Assembly (NCBI RefSeq): GCF_009769735.1
Contig: NZ_WSRO01000002.1
Coordinates: forward strand, 8,419,001-8,483,000
DNA length: 64,000 nt
Direction: 5' to 3'
Source: Streptomyces sp. BA2
Lineage (GTDB): Bacteria; Actinomycetota; Actinomycetes; Streptomycetales; Streptomycetaceae
Part shown: positions 34,610 through 44,761 of the stretch, one piece after another
How the letters are laid out: every line of letters starts with the position of its first letter
Numbering within the stretch: the first letter of the stretch is position 1
Made by a program: the position numbers and the translations under genes
Notes under the pieces: generated by a model
Databases searched by the model: none
The model's input: only the letters and a program-made list of their open reading frames with translations
Told to the model about the DNA's origin: nothing

Positions 34610-34981
34610 ATGGGTGCAGTACCTGAACCACACAGCGGTTGGACCTTCCTCACCAACCACGCCCGTGTGCTGGCCGCGATCGCCGACGACCCCGCCACGC
34701 GCATCCGGGACATCGCCGCCCGCTGCCGGCTCACGGAGCGGGCCGTGCAGAAAATCGTCTCCGATCTGGAGCAGGGCGGATACCTCTCCCATACGCGCCA
34801 GGGCCGCTCGAACACGTACCGCATCGAGGCGGGGACCATCTTGCGGCACCCCGCCGAATCGGGCCTCGCCGTGGCGGAGCTCCTCTCGCTCCTCGCCCAG
34901 CACGACGCCGGCCAGGGCGACGGGACCCGGCAGTTGGAGTCGGCGCCACCGCAGGCGCGCGGCCCGGAAACCGGCCGGTGA
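34610..34981 (+). CDS. Winged helix-turn-helix regulator
   Basis: 123 residues: HARVLAAIADDPATRIRDIA ARCRLTERAVQKIVSDLEQG GYLSHTRQGRSNTYRIE is a compact MarR/ArsR-like winged helix (about 18-75), followed by a helix and a Pro-rich tail. No effector domain is visible. Divergent from the ANTAR gene. Start chosen as the ATG consistent with leaderless transcription from the promoter just upstream. Confidence 0.72.
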   Translation: MGAVPEPHSGWTFLTNHARVLAAIADDPATRIRDIAARCRLTERAVQKIVSDLEQGGYLSHTRQGRSNTYRIEAGTILRHPAESGLAVAELLSLLAQHDAGQGDGTRQLESAPPQARGPETGR

Positions 34982-35104
34982 CATGCGGGGAAGCGGTGCA
35001 CGCCGCGCGCGCCGGACCAGAGCGTCCGCCAGCCCTCTGACCTGCTGCGTATCCGTTCCGCGCGGACCGGGTGGCCGTACCGGGCGCCGGTTAAGCTGGG
35101 GAGC

Positions 35105-35392
35105 ATGGCCTACGAGATTCCGGTGACGCAAGCCCGAGCAGAGCTCGCCGACCTGATCAACCGCGTCGTGTACGGCGGTGAGCGGGTGGTCGTCACGCGT
35201 CATGGCAAGCCGCTCGTGGCCCTTGTCTCCGCCGCCGACCTGGAACGGCTCGAGGCGCTGCCGGAGGCGGACGAGGGGCAGGTGGTCAGCTCCGTCTCGT
35301 CGCTGCGCTCCACGTCGTCCCCGTCGACCGGTGCGGGCGAGCGGCAGCGGTTCGGCATCGCTGCCGAACACCAGGGCCCCAACGCCACGTAG
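35105..35392 (+). CDS. Orphan Phd/YefM-type antitoxin
   Basis: 95 residues. MAYEIPVTQARAELADLINR VVYGGERVVVTRHGKPLVAL VSAADLERLE is the Phd/YefM fold that binds DNA and a toxin. GGGGAG precedes the ATG. The Ser/Gly-rich C-terminus would normally bind a RelE or Doc toxin, yet no toxin gene follows; 134 bp later lies a convergent permease gene. It may act on its own or on a toxin elsewhere. Confidence 0.85.
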   Translation: MAYEIPVTQARAELADLINRVVYGGERVVVTRHGKPLVALVSAADLERLEALPEADEGQVVSSVSSLRSTSSPSTGAGERQRFGIAAEHQGPNAT

Positions 35393-35526
35393 CCGTACGG
35401 CAATTGAGCTGAGGAATGGCCGTACGCCGCTCAGGAAGGGCCGTACGCCTCCGTCCGCTACAGCGGGGGCGTACGGCTGTCTCCGTGTGCTGCCGGGTCT
35501 TGGTGCTGCCGGGTCTTGCCGCCGGG

Positions 35527-36540
35527 TCAGGCGACCGGCTCCGCTTCTCTCGCCGCCTGTGACTCGTCGCGTGCCCCGGCAGCAGCGGGGCGGCGGAGCG
35601 CGCCGAGCAGTACGGCCGTCAGGCCGAGCAGGGCCCAGAGGGCGAGGGTGACGAGCGGGCCCGTGACGCGCGCGCCGTCGAAGAAGGACACCGAGCGCAG
35701 CAGGGTGCCCCCGGCGCCGGGCGGCAGCAACTGGCCGATGAATCCGACCGGTTCGGGCAGCAGTCGAGGCGCGGACGTCACGCCGGAGAACGGGTTGCCG
35801 AGCAGCACCATCGTCAGCGCGCCGGCCCCGATGCCCGCCGGGCCGAAGAGCGCGGCGCACCCGGCGACGGCGCCGCCCATCGCGAGCGTCGAGAGACCCA
35901 ACACCCCCGCTTCCGCCCACCAGTTGCCCGTCAGGATGCCGAGCCAGCTGTGTGTCACGGCGGCGGCGACCACGCCGACCACCGCGGCGGCAGACACGAG
36001 GCAGGCCACCGCGCGGATGCCGCGCAGGCCGAGCATCGTCACGATCGCGCCGGCCGCGACCCCCGCGATCGCCAGCGGCAGGATGCTCGCGCCGAGTGCG
36101 GAGCCCCGCGGGTCGGCCGTGGGCGCGGCCACCACATCGGTGGTCGGCACCTCGGTCCCCTCCGGAGCCTGAGCGGCCACCGCCTGCTCCAGGAGCTGGG
36201 CGACCACCGGGCTCGCCGCGGTCGCGGTCAGCAGCTTCATTCCTTGCGGCGTGACGACGACCGCGCCGTACACGGCCCGGTCCTCGACGGCAGCGCGGGC
36301 CGCGGCTTCATCGGCGTACCGATGGATCTCGAACGCGCCCTCGCGGTCCTTGAGTTGGGCCGTGAGAGGCGCCGTCGCGGCGGCGGGTCCCGCGACGCCG
36401 AGGGGCAGGTCGCGTGGGGCGGTCCTGGCCGCGGGCCAGGCGAACGCCCACAGTGCGAGGGCCACGAGGGCGGAGACCAGGACGGCCACCGCCACCATGC
36501 GGCGGCCCTGTGGGGGCGGGGTGGCGAGGGGCGTGGACAT
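35527..36540 (-). CDS. Multi-helix membrane protein (ABC-2/YhgE-Pip-like)
   Basis: 337 residues from MSTPLATPPPQGRRMVAVAV. One N-terminal transmembrane helix, an extracytoplasmic domain (about 38-150, with VYGAVVVTPQGMKLLTATAA), then five to six helices. This is the topology of ABC-2/YhgE-Pip permease-like proteins found beside TetR regulators; no ATPase is adjacent. GAAGGAG precedes the ATG. Divergent from the TetR gene, which likely controls it through the 22-bp repeats in the spacer. Confidence 0.75.
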   Translation of the reverse strand: MSTPLATPPPQGRRMVAVAVLVSALVALALWAFAWPAARTAPRDLPLGVAGPAAATAPLTAQLKDREGAFEIHRYADEAAARAAVEDRAVYGAVVVTPQGMKLLTATAASPVVAQLLEQAVAAQAPEGTEVPTTDVVAAPTADPRGSALGASILPLAIAGVAAGAIVTMLGLRGIRAVACLVSAAAVVGVVAAAVTHSWLGILTGNWWAEAGVLGLSTLAMGGAVAGCAALFGPAGIGAGALTMVLLGNPFSGVTSAPRLLPEPVGFIGQLLPPGAGGTLLRSVSFFDGARVTGPLVTLALWALLGLTAVLLGALRRPAAAGARDESQAAREAEPVA

Positions 36541-36608
36541 GAGCCGAGCTCCTTCTGGGATCGCGCGCTGTGCCGCGGGCGCTTCCGGAATCAACGATGA
36601 GTTTAAAG

Positions 36609-36689
36609 AGAAGGATCGTTCGTTTTACATGATGGCCTCACTGTGCTGCCGGATGAGGCGCTTGTCAAGAATGAATGTTCGTTTTAGTT
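36609..36689. promoter_or_regulatory. Two 22-bp direct repeats, likely TetR operators
   Basis: 36609-36630 and 36668-36689 match in 17 of 22 positions around the shared core GTTCGTTTTA. The second also holds the near-palindrome AATGAATGTTCGTT (one mismatch). Starts are 59 bp apart, one site towards the permease and one ending 7 bp before the tetR ATG, so a single regulator could control both divergent genes. Confidence 0.5.
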
Positions 36690-36696
36690 TGGCGGC

Positions 36697-37317
36697 ATGG
36701 CCCGCGTATCCCAGGAGCACCTCGACGCACGCCGCCGCCAGATCCTTGACGGCGCCGCCCTCTGTTTCGCCCGCAATGGCTTCCACGCCACCTCGATGCA
36801 GGACGTGCTCAAGGAGGTCGGCCTCTCGGCCGGAGCGGTCTACCGCTACTTCCGGGGCAAGGAAGAGCTGATCGGGGCGATCGTCGGCGAGGTCCTCGAG
36901 TGGATCCAGGCGACTTTCGAAGAGGCGGCCAAGGAGACCCCGCCGCCACCGCCGGACGTGCTGGTCGGCCAGGCCCTCGCCCAGGTGCTCCGCCGCAAGC
37001 CCGGCGTCCAGGAGGGGGAGGTCTCGTACTTCCCGCGGCTGCTCGTGCAGGTGTGGGCGGAGACCCTGCGCAACAAAGAGCTCGCGGCCGTCCTGAACCA
37101 GGGTTACGCCAAGGTGCGGGTGGCCTGGGTGAAGATCGTCGAGGGGTATCAGGCGGCGGGCATGATGCGCGACGACATCCCGGCCGACCATGTCGCGCGG
37201 GTGATGGTCGCCGCGGCTCAGGGGTTCGCCGCCCAGCTGGCGCTGTTCGACGAGGTCCCGGTCGAGGCGCTGCAGGACGGTCTGCGCGGGCTGATGAGTA
37301 TGGGTCGGCCCAGCTGA
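36697..37317 (+). CDS. TetR-family regulator
   Basis: 206 residues; N-terminal HTH (about 10-57) [46 protein letters not shown], then the all-helical ligand domain. It is divergent from a membrane transporter-like gene, the common set-up for drug- or lipid-responsive local repressors. No Shine-Dalgarno sequence is evident before the ATG. Confidence 0.88.
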   Translation: MARVSQEHLDARRRQILDGAALCFARNGFHATSMQDVLKEVGLSAGAVYRYFRGKEELIGAIVGEVLEWIQATFEEAAKETPPPPPDVLVGQALAQVLRRKPGVQEGEVSYFPRLLVQVWAETLRNKELAAVLNQGYAKVRVAWVKIVEGYQAAGMMRDDIPADHVARVMVAAAQGFAAQLALFDEVPVEALQDGLRGLMSMGRPS

Positions 37318-37342
37318 TGGTCATAGAGCGGTCAAGTGCTGG

Positions 37343-37358
37343 TTAACCTCGTTGAAAC
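37343..37358 (+). promoter_or_regulatory. GlnR-like box upstream of the urease operon
   Basis: TTAAC-CTCGTT-GAAAC (37343-37358) fits the actinomycete GlnR consensus gTnAc-n6-GaAAc in all but the first base. It lies about 160 bp before the ureA GTG. GlnR is known to control urease genes in actinomycetes in response to nitrogen. Only one good box is seen; the partner site (GTCAA around 37331) is weak. Confidence 0.45.
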
Positions 37359-37516
37359 TCCTCCCAACTAGCCTGCCATGCCACGCCACCAGGGGATTTC
37401 GTAACCGGGGTGCGCAAGATCAAGCGCACTGCCTGTGTGTTACATCTATATCCGTCGCGGTGGCCGCGGCAGCCGGACCCCGCACGGTCCGGAGCGAGGA
37501 CTGTGAGGTGGGACGC

Positions 37517-37819
<303 letters not shown>

Positions 37820-37833
37820 CGGGGGCCGGCCGC

Positions 37834-38175
37834 ATGAGTTCCGCGCAGAGTCCCACGCATCCCGTCATCCCCGGCGAGATCCTCTTCGCCGACGAGCCCG
37901 TCGCCTACAACGTGGGCCGCGAGGTCACCGCCCTCACCGTCCTCAACGCCGCCGACCGCCCCGTCCAGGTCGGCTCCCACTACCACTTCGCCGAGGCCAA
38001 CCCCGGTCTCGACTTCGATCGCGCCGCCGCGCACGGCAAGCGGCTCAACATCGCCGCGGGCACCGCCGTGCGCTTCGAGCCCGGAATCCCCGTCGACGTC
38101 GAACTCATCCCCCTGGCCGGCCTGCGCATCGTGCCAGGACTGCGCGGCGAGACCGGAGGCCCCCTCGATGCCTGA
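37834..38175 (+). CDS. ureB: Urease subunit beta
   Basis: 113 residues: [39 protein letters not shown] stretch and [17 protein letters not shown] are UreB marks. Together with UreA and UreC it forms the (UreABC)3 enzyme. It starts 14 bp after ureA and overlaps ureC by 8 bp. Confidence 0.95.
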   Translation: MSSAQSPTHPVIPGEILFADEPVAYNVGREVTALTVLNAADRPVQVGSHYHFAEANPGLDFDRAAAHGKRLNIAAGTAVRFEPGIPVDVELIPLAGLRIVPGLRGETGGPLDA

Positions 38176-39889
38176 GCTGTCCCGCGCCGCGTACGCCGAT
38201 CTGTTCGGCCCCACCACGGGCGACCGCATCCGGCTCGCCGACACCGACCTCCTCGTCGAGATCGAGGAGGACCGCTCCGGCGGACCCGGACGCTCCGGCG
38301 ACGAAGCCGTGTTCGGCGGCGGCAAGGTCATCCGCGAGTCGATGGGGCAGTCGCGCGCGACCCGCGCCGAAGGAGCCCCCGACACCGTCGTCACCGGCGC
38401 CGTGATCATCGATCACTGGGGCATCGTCAAGGCCGACATCGGCATACGAGACGGCCGCATCACCGGCATCGGCAAGTCCGGCAACCCGGACACGATGGAC
38501 GGCGTGCACCCCGAACTCGTGATCGGCCCGGAGACCGAAGTCATCGCGGGCAACGGCAAGATCCTCACCGCAGGCGGCATCGACACCCACATCCACTTCA
38601 TCTCGCCGACCATCGTCGACGAGGCCCTCGCCTCCGGGGTCACCACCCTCATCGGCGGCGGCACGGGCCCCGCCGAGGGCAGCAAGGCGACCACGATCAC
38701 GCCCGGCTCCTGGCACCTGGCCCGGATGTTCGCCGCGATGGACTCCAGCCCCGTCAACATCGGCTTCCTCGGCAAGGGCAACACGGTCTCCAGTGAGTCC
38801 ATGCACGCCCAACTGCGGGCCGGAGCCGTCAGCTTCAAGATCCACGAGGACTGGGGCGCGACACCCGCCACCATCGACGCGTGCCTGAACGTCTGTGAGG
38901 ACACCGGCGCCCAGCTCGCCGTCCACACCGACACCCTGAACGAAGCGGGCTTCATCGACGCCACCTTCGCCGCCGTCGCGGGCCGCACCCTGCACGCCTT
39001 CCACGTCGAGGGCGCGGGCGGCGGGCACGCCCCGGACATGATCACGGCGGTGTCGCTGCCGAACATGCTGCCCAGCTCCACCAACCCGACCCGGCCGCAC
39101 ACCGTCAACACCGTCGAGGAGCACCTCGACATGCTGATGGTCTGTCACCACCTCAACCCGGCGGTCCCCGAGGACCTCGCCTTCGCCGAGTCGCGTATCC
39201 GGCCCACCACCATCGGGGCCGAGGACATCCTGCACGACCTCGGAGCCATCTCGATCATGTCGTCGGACTCGCAGGCCATGGGACGCATCGGCGAGGTCGT
39301 CATGCGGACCTGGCAGACCGCCCATGTGATGAAGCGGCGGCGTGGCTTCCTGCCGGGGGACACCCGCGCGGACAACCGGCGCGCGCGTCGCTATGTCGCC
39401 AAGTACACGATCAACGCGGCGGTCGCGCAGGGCGTCGACCACGAGATCGGCTCGGTCGAGAGCGGCAAGCTCGCCGACCTGGTGCTGTGGGACCCGAAGT
39501 TCTTCGGAGTCAAGCCCCAACTGGTCATCAAGGGCGGGCAGATCGCGTACGCGCAGATGGGCGACGCCAACGCCTCCATCCCCACTCCGCAGCCGGTCCT
39601 TCCGCGGCCCATGTTCGGTGCGCGCGGCGCGGCGCCGGGGCTCAACTCGCTCAACTTCGTGACGCGGTCGGCGCTGGACGACGGGCTGCCGGAACGGCTC
39701 GGCCTGGCCAAGGAGTTCACCGCGATCCGCTCCACGCGCGGGCGCACGAAGGCGGACATGCGCGAGAACGACGCCCTGCCGAGGGTGGAGGTCGCTCCCG
39801 ACAGCTTCGCCGTCACCATCGACGGCGAGCTCGTCGAGCCGTCGCCCGCCGCCGAACTGCCGCTCGCGCAGCGGTACTTCCTGTTCTGA
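38168..39889 (+). CDS. ureC: Urease subunit alpha (catalytic)
   Basis: 573 residues with all active-site residues in place: Ni ligands His141/His143 (GIDTHIHF), carbamylated Lys224 ([11 protein letters not shown]), His253, His279 and Asp367 ([11 protein letters not shown]), and the mobile flap with Cys326-His327 ([10 protein letters not shown]). It hydrolyses urea to ammonia and carbamate. Normal family length. Confidence 0.97.
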   Translation: MPELSRAAYADLFGPTTGDRIRLADTDLLVEIEEDRSGGPGRSGDEAVFGGGKVIRESMGQSRATRAEGAPDTVVTGAVIIDHWGIVKADIGIRDGRITGIGKSGNPDTMDGVHPELVIGPETEVIAGNGKILTAGGIDTHIHFISPTIVDEALASGVTTLIGGGTGPAEGSKATTITPGSWHLARMFAAMDSSPVNIGFLGKGNTVSSESMHAQLRAGAVSFKIHEDWGATPATIDACLNVCEDTGAQLAVHTDTLNEAGFIDATFAAVAGRTLHAFHVEGAGGGHAPDMITAVSLPNMLPSSTNPTRPHTVNTVEEHLDMLMVCHHLNPAVPEDLAFAESRIRPTTIGAEDILHDLGAISIMSSDSQAMGRIGEVVMRTWQTAHVMKRRRGFLPGDTRADNRRARRYVAKYTINAAVAQGVDHEIGSVESGKLADLVLWDPKFFGVKPQLVIKGGQIAYAQMGDANASIPTPQPVLPRPMFGARGAAPGLNSLNFVTRSALDDGLPERLGLAKEFTAIRSTRGRTKADMRENDALPRVEVAPDSFAVTIDGELVEPSPAAELPLAQRYFLF

Positions 39890-39919
39890 TGGCGCTTGTT
39901 GTGACGACGGTCGACCGCG

Positions 39920-40594
39920 ATGTCTAGAGCTGCACTTCTCGTTCTGGCCGACGGCCGCTTTCCCGCCGGAGGGCACGCGCACTCCGGCGGGGCCGAGGAG
40001 GCCGTCAAGGCGGGCCGGATCACCGGCGCCGCCGACCTGGAGGAATTCTGCCGGGGTCGGCTGCACACGACGGGGCTCGTGTCCGCCGCGTTGTCGGCGT
40101 CCGCCGCGCTGGGGCTCGATCCGCTGGAACTTGACGAGGCCGCCGACGCGCGGACACCCTCGGCCGCGCTGCGAGGTGCCGGGCGACGGCTCGGACGGCA
40201 GATGATGCGGGCCGCGCGGGCCGCGTGGCCCGACCCAGCTCTGGATCAGCTGGCCGCCGCCCGGCCCAAGGGGGCGCACCAGCCGGTCGTTCTCGGGCTC
40301 GCCGCCCGGGCGGCGGGTCTGGGGGCACAGGACGCCGCGTACTGCTCCGTGTACGAGTGCGTCAGCGGGCCGGCGACGGCGACCGTGCGGTTGCTGAGCC
40401 TCGACCCGTTCGACGCGACGGGTGTGCTGGCTCGGCTGGCACCTGAGCTCGATCTCGTCGCTTGCGCGGCGGCGGATGCGGCGCGGTGCGCGGTTGTCGA
40501 CGGGGTCGACGCCTTGCCCGCGGCGTCCGCGCCGCTGCTGGAGATCGGGGCCGAGGCCCACGCCGGGTGGCCTGCGCGGTTGTTCGCTTCGTAG
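39920..40594 (+). CDS. ureF: Urease accessory protein UreF
   Basis: 224 residues; LLVLADGRFPAGGHAHSGGA EEAV near the N-terminus, FCRGRLHTTGLVSAA and HQPVVLGLAARAAGLGAQDA are UreF motifs. UreF bridges UreD and the GTPase UreG during nickel insertion. 30 bp after ureC. No ureE gene is present in the operon. Confidence 0.9.
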   Translation: MSRAALLVLADGRFPAGGHAHSGGAEEAVKAGRITGAADLEEFCRGRLHTTGLVSAALSASAALGLDPLELDEAADARTPSAALRGAGRRLGRQMMRAARAAWPDPALDQLAAARPKGAHQPVVLGLAARAAGLGAQDAAYCSVYECVSGPATATVRLLSLDPFDATGVLARLAPELDLVACAAADAARCAVVDGVDALPAASAPLLEIGAEAHAGWPARLFAS

Positions 40595-40669
40595 GCCGCC
40601 CCGGCCGAAGTCCCTGCCGTCGGCCCCGCCGCACAGGCCGAAAGAACTGCTGAACCCAAGGAGTCGCAC

Positions 40670-41353
40670 ATGCACCTCAATCACACCCACGACGAAGCCA
40701 CCGCCGTCAGCGCCGACGCCCACCGCCCCGACGGGCGCCGCCGCGCCCTGCGGATCGGGCTCGGCGGGCCCGTCGGGTCCGGCAAGACCGCCACCGTCGC
40801 CGCGCTCTGCAAGGAGCTGCGGGCAGAGCTGTCCCTCGCCGTCGTCACGAACGACATCTACACGCGCGAGGACGCCGAGTTCCTGCTGCGCGAGGCCGTG
40901 CTCCCGCCCGAGCGGATCACCGCCGTGGAGACCGGCGCGTGCCCGCACACCGCGATCCGTGACGACATCTCCGCCAACCTGGAGGCCGTGGAGGACCTGG
41001 AGGACGAAGTCGGGCCGCTCGACCTGATCCTCGTCGAGTCCGGCGGTGACAACCTCACCGCCACCTTCTCCAAGGGCCTCGTCGACGCGCAGATCTTCGT
41101 CATCGACGTCGCGGGCGGCGACGACATCCCGCGCAAGGGCGGCCCCGGCGTCAGCACCGCCGACCTCCTGGTCGTCAACAAGACCGACCTCGCCCCGCAC
41201 GTCGGCTCCGACCTCGCCCGCATGGCCGCGGACGCCAAGGCCCAGCGTGCCGAACTGCCCGTCGTCTTCCAGTCGTTGAGGTCGGGCGAGGGCGTCGCCC
41301 CCGTCGCCGCCTGGGTACGCGCCCAGTACGCCGCCTGGACCGCGTCCGCATGA
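40670..41353 (+). CDS. ureG: Urease accessory GTPase UreG
   Basis: 227 residues with AAGGAG before the ATG. P-loop [20 protein letters not shown], the CPH metal motif ([13 protein letters not shown]), the [11 protein letters not shown] switch and [11 protein letters not shown] (NKxD) are all intact. It delivers nickel in a GTP-dependent way. An N-terminal HLNHTHDE segment is mildly His-rich, perhaps offsetting the lack of UreE. Overlaps ureD by 4 bp. Confidence 0.95.
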   Translation: MHLNHTHDEATAVSADAHRPDGRRRALRIGLGGPVGSGKTATVAALCKELRAELSLAVVTNDIYTREDAEFLLREAVLPPERITAVETGACPHTAIRDDISANLEAVEDLEDEVGPLDLILVESGGDNLTATFSKGLVDAQIFVIDVAGGDDIPRKGGPGVSTADLLVVNKTDLAPHVGSDLARMAADAKAQRAELPVVFQSLRSGEGVAPVAAWVRAQYAAWTASA

Positions 41354-42123
41354 GCACGGAGACCATCTCCGCGTCGGGTGTGCGCGGCACCGCCCGCATC
41401 ACCGCGCGGGGCGACGGGCGGGGCGGCACCGTCCTGCCCGTGCTCGACGGGGAGGGACAGCTCGCCCCGCGCCGCACCCGGTCGGCAGGAAAGGGCGCCC
41501 ACGTCACGCTCGTCGGAGCCATGAGCGGCCCCCTCGGGGGCGACCACCTCACGGTCGAGGCCGCCGCACACGACGGGGCCCGGCTGCACATCGGCTCGGC
41601 CGCCGCCACGCTCGCCCTGCCGGGGCAGTCGAAGGAGGCGGCGCGCTACGACGTGCGGCTCACGGTCGGCGACGACGCGGAATTGCACTGGCTGCCCGAG
41701 CAGTTGATCTCCGTACGCGACAGCGATCTGCGGGTGACCACGCGGGCCGAGCTCGCCGCGAGCGCGCGCCTGGTGCTGCGGGAGGAGCAGGTGCTCGGGC
41801 GGACCGGTGAAGACGCGGGCCGCCTCAGCAGCCGACTCACCGTGCGCCGGGCAGGGCGGCTCCTCCTCGACCAGGAGCTCTCCTGCGGGCCCGGAGCGCC
41901 CGGCGGATGGGACGGCCCGGCTGTCCTTGCGGGGCATCGCGCGATCGGACAACTCATCGTCGTACGCCCCGAGTTCGAGCAGGACCTGCCCGGCCCCGCC
42001 CTCCTCGGCGATGGCGCCGCGCTCACTCCGCTCGCCGGCCCCGCCGTGCTAGTCACCGCCGTCGCCCCCGACGCGCTGCGGGTCCGCCGCGTCCTCGACG
42101 GCGCCTTGCGCACACTCACGTGA
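41350..42123 (+). CDS. ureD: Urease accessory protein UreD
   Basis: 257 residues: [70 protein letters not shown]. UreD is the apo-urease-binding scaffold. Last gene of the operon; the accessory island begins after it. Confidence 0.88.
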   Translation: MSTETISASGVRGTARITARGDGRGGTVLPVLDGEGQLAPRRTRSAGKGAHVTLVGAMSGPLGGDHLTVEAAAHDGARLHIGSAAATLALPGQSKEAARYDVRLTVGDDAELHWLPEQLISVRDSDLRVTTRAELAASARLVLREEQVLGRTGEDAGRLSSRLTVRRAGRLLLDQELSCGPGAPGGWDGPAVLAGHRAIGQLIVVRPEFEQDLPGPALLGDGAALTPLAGPAVLVTAVAPDALRVRRVLDGALRTLT

Positions 42124-42349
42124 ACAGGGCGGTTGGAGTGTCTCTCACCTGCGTTGATGGTCCGCTGACGTCCACGGTTGTTCGCGGCTGTGCGTCGGCG
42201 TTGTCACGCAGTTGGACACTCATCGGAACTGTCAACCAGCGGTCGTACAGCCACAACTGATCATCGGCGGTCGTGACGTGCGGCCTTCCACGAGAGCCAG
42301 TTCCTCGATCACGCGTACGGCTGCGTTGGGTGGCGGGCAGAGTGGTCGC

Positions 42350-42865
42350 GTGGATGGATCACTGGTGCTGAATCTGCTTGCCCTGACGGTGTCGGGAGGC
42401 GCGTTTCTGACTTCTGCATTGGCTGCCCGCCGTCAGCTCAAGCTGGCCAACGACTCGAATGTCTTGCCGGTCATCATCGACGTCTTTAAGGAGACGCGAA
42501 CTCCGGAGTTCTCTCGGTCGATGGAGTACATCCGGGATCAGCTTAGAGATAGCCATCCCGCCGAAGAGGGGTACCGGAACCTTCCGGAAGAGATTAAAGA
42601 GCACATTCGGCGAGTTGGCCTGTTCTATGACGATATTGGGAAGCTTGTTGCCCATAACGTCGTGGACGAGCAACTGGTCCTTGGGGCGTACGGCAGGGCG
42701 ATCCTCGGAGCATGGGACAAGCTGGCTCCCTTCGTTTATGCCGAAAGGGAGAGACATCGCAACCTGACGATGTCCTACTTCGAGGACCTGGCGTGGCGGG
42801 CGAAGAACACCACGATGCAGGACGTTCATCGCACGGTTGGCCTTCGCCGCTTACCTCCTCGGTGA
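42350..42865 (+). CDS. DUF4760-like membrane-anchored helical protein
   Basis: 171 residues from the GTG at 42350. One N-terminal hydrophobic helix (LVLNLLALTVSGGAFLTSAL) then a helical cytoplasmic part with RQLKLANDSNVLPVIIDVFK and NVVDEQLVLGAYGRAILGAW, as in DUF4760 proteins. Function unknown. Codon 168 (42851-42853) is TTA, so full translation should need bldA tRNA. Codon usage is less GC-biased than in the neighbouring urease genes. First gene of the accessory island. Confidence 0.65.
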   Translation: MDGSLVLNLLALTVSGGAFLTSALAARRQLKLANDSNVLPVIIDVFKETRTPEFSRSMEYIRDQLRDSHPAEEGYRNLPEEIKEHIRRVGLFYDDIGKLVAHNVVDEQLVLGAYGRAILGAWDKLAPFVYAERERHRNLTMSYFEDLAWRAKNTTMQDVHRTVGLRRLPPR

Positions 42866-43156
42866 GTTCGGACTGATCGCTGAGTGAAGGCCCGCTTTAG
42901 GAGAGAGGCCGTGTGGCATGGCGGGTGACCTGTGGTTTGTCCACTTGGGCCTACAGCGCAGATGGCTCCGCTGAATGCCGCTGTTGACCGTGGCTGACCC
43001 ACTTACGTGGCACGACTGTGGCATGCCGCTCGTGATCGGCTGCGGTCGCAGTGGTTGCTGTACAGCAGGCCAGCCGCAATGCAGGGACCGAAGACGAGCC
43101 TCTACTGACGAGGACGCTGGCAGGCGGAGCTCGATGCGGAAGCAACACATAGGGCC

Positions 43157-43627
43157 TCAAGGAATGTTCTCATCAAGTGCCCTTCTGGCGGATTCCTGAA
43201 ATGCAAAATAGAGACTCGCCACGCGGTCTTCATCGAAGGACAGGCTCTCACCTGTGAGGCTCGATACTTCCTGGCAAAGCGCATCTGCCGCATCGTCAAC
43301 CGATCGGGGTCCCACGAGGCCGACGGCCCAGCTCATGTGTGTCAGCCTGGCTACGTGCTCCGGCGTGGTCCTCCCCTGAACGAAGACCTGGTGCGCCGCT
43401 TCCGTGAATTCCAGGTACACCTGCCGCCGCCGGTCAATCGCTCGCGCTCTCCGCTGGTCATCCAATGTTGCCTGCACTGTAGCCAGCAGAGCATCGGCCT
43501 GCCGGTCCCCGGCGTGCCTCGCCGCAGCGGCCTGTCGCTGTCCCGCGCTGCGTGTGAACCAACCCGTCACAATACTGCCGGCAACTGCAGAGCCAGCCGC
43601 AATCAGGGCAACCCCCCACTCACTCAT
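43157..43627 (-). CDS. Hypothetical membrane-anchored helical protein
   Basis: 156 residues: N-terminal transmembrane helix (MSEWGVALIAAGSAVAGSIV) followed by a long basic helix (RSAGQRQAAAARHAGDRQAD) and helical segments. Family not recognised. It resembles the DUF4760-type neighbour in layout (N-terminal anchor plus helical bundle) but not clearly in sequence. Convergent with that gene, 290 bp apart. Confidence 0.6.
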   Translation of the reverse strand: MSEWGVALIAAGSAVAGSIVTGWFTRSAGQRQAAAARHAGDRQADALLATVQATLDDQRRARAIDRRRQVYLEFTEAAHQVFVQGRTTPEHVARLTHMSWAVGLVGPRSVDDAADALCQEVSSLTGESLSFDEDRVASLYFAFQESARRALDENIP

Positions 43628-43934
43628 ACGATGAGTCTGCCCGCAGACACCGCGTGTGATCCGCCTGTGCCTATGCGGCCCGCGCCCAGCGTCGCATCAC
43701 GACGGCGATGGCAACTCGCCGCCGCTGAGGTGTCGATGCGACCATCAGAGCGCAGCTACGAGCGCTCTCAGCTTGGGAAGCTGCGATGATCTAGGGCTGA
43801 TCTGGCCGCTGAGCTGGTAAGACGAGGGAGTCGTGGCCCGCGTCGCGCTTGTGGTGGGACCGTGCCCGTGGTTCCCCGCTCAATCTGGTGCGGCTGTGGT
43901 GCGGGGCTTGAAACGCATAGGGGGCAGGTGCACG
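43628..43934. other. Gene-free stretch in the accessory island
   Basis: No frame here has both a ribosome site and coding character. Some inverted repeats occur (e.g. CAGCTT around 43769), none convincing as a terminator. GC content is lower than in the flanking core genes, consistent with decayed mobile DNA. Confidence 0.5.
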
Positions 43935-44234
43935 TCAGCCCTCTTCCTCGTCCTCCATCTCGACGAGCCCGTCATGGGTTAGCGAAAGCAGCCCTGGGGT
44001 GGGTCCCATTCCCCAACCAGTGACTTCGATCTTCTCTTTCCCCTCCAGATACTCGCAGGCGGCTGCCATATCTGCCCGCTCGATGCCCAGCTCACCAGCA
44101 ATTTCCATGGCATCAACCGTCCTGCTCGTGTTGCCCTCAGTGCGCTCATATACGGCACGTTGAACCGCTGTCCGGTGCTCTTCACGTTGCTCACGAGAGG
44201 CCACGATTGCCACCTTTCTAGACGAAGGGCTCAT
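43935..44234 (-). CDS. Hypothetical small protein, possible winged-helix
   Basis: 99 residues from the ATG at 44232-44234 (an upstream in-frame ATG at 44255 adds seven). REQREEHRTAVQRAVYERTE, then EIAGELGIERADMAAACEYL EGKEKIEVT and GLLSLTHDGLVEMEDEEEG suggest a helix-turn-helix with a wing and a terminal acidic tail. Not a family I can name. No strong ribosome site. Confidence 0.55.
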   Translation of the reverse strand: MSPSSRKVAIVASREQREEHRTAVQRAVYERTEGNTSRTVDAMEIAGELGIERADMAAACEYLEGKEKIEVTGWGMGPTPGLLSLTHDGLVEMEDEEEG

Positions 44235-44761
44235 AGCCAATGTATGCCTCATCAAGCGGGTTGGTGAGATAGGTCGGCGGAGCGGCTTTGGGCGGGAGCT
44301 GCTATGGGGCGAGTGATCATGGCCCCGTAAGCTTCCGGCGAGTTGGGCAGTCTGTGGACCTGCCGGTTAAGCACGACGTTGGGGTCATAATCTTCGAGGC
44401 TCGCCCCATGGTGGCTGCCTAAAGCCGTGGAGCCGACCGCCCCAGCCACGGGGCAACGGCCCAGGTAGTGGGATAGCCCGCCGGGTACCGCCGTTGCGAT
44501 CCGGGGGGTGGGCGACGGACGGGCGGCGGCGCGCAGCTGGTGGCGTAGACATGGAAGCGGCGGGGCCCTCGGTCCTTGGATTGATCCCCTTCGGGAACGG
44601 CTCGGGTCTGGTGGTGGTTTTGATGAAGTAGGGAAAGTTCTATCCAGCCCCGCGCGCGGGCTTGACGGGGGAGTTCGGTCCGCGACCGAATGGCGTCCTT
44701 GTGGTGGTGCCGATCGGCTGCTCCCATGTTTCTGGGGTCCGTACTTGCATGGGGGGCAAAC
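44235..44761. other. Gene-free stretch before the NERD gene
   Basis: About 530 bp with frames on both strands but no support for any. A long minus-strand frame (44252-44899) lacks a ribosome site, runs into the NERD coding region and has no recognisable protein. Hairpin-capable segments include CCGTGG/CCACGG near 44424-44447. The promoter of the NERD gene should lie at the right end. Confidence 0.5.

Noticed and set aside
42866..43156. Possible small plus-strand gene (MPLLTVADPLTWHDCG...)
   Set aside because: No Shine-Dalgarno sequence, poor coding character and no recognisable family; it also overlaps the end of the opposite-strand gene.
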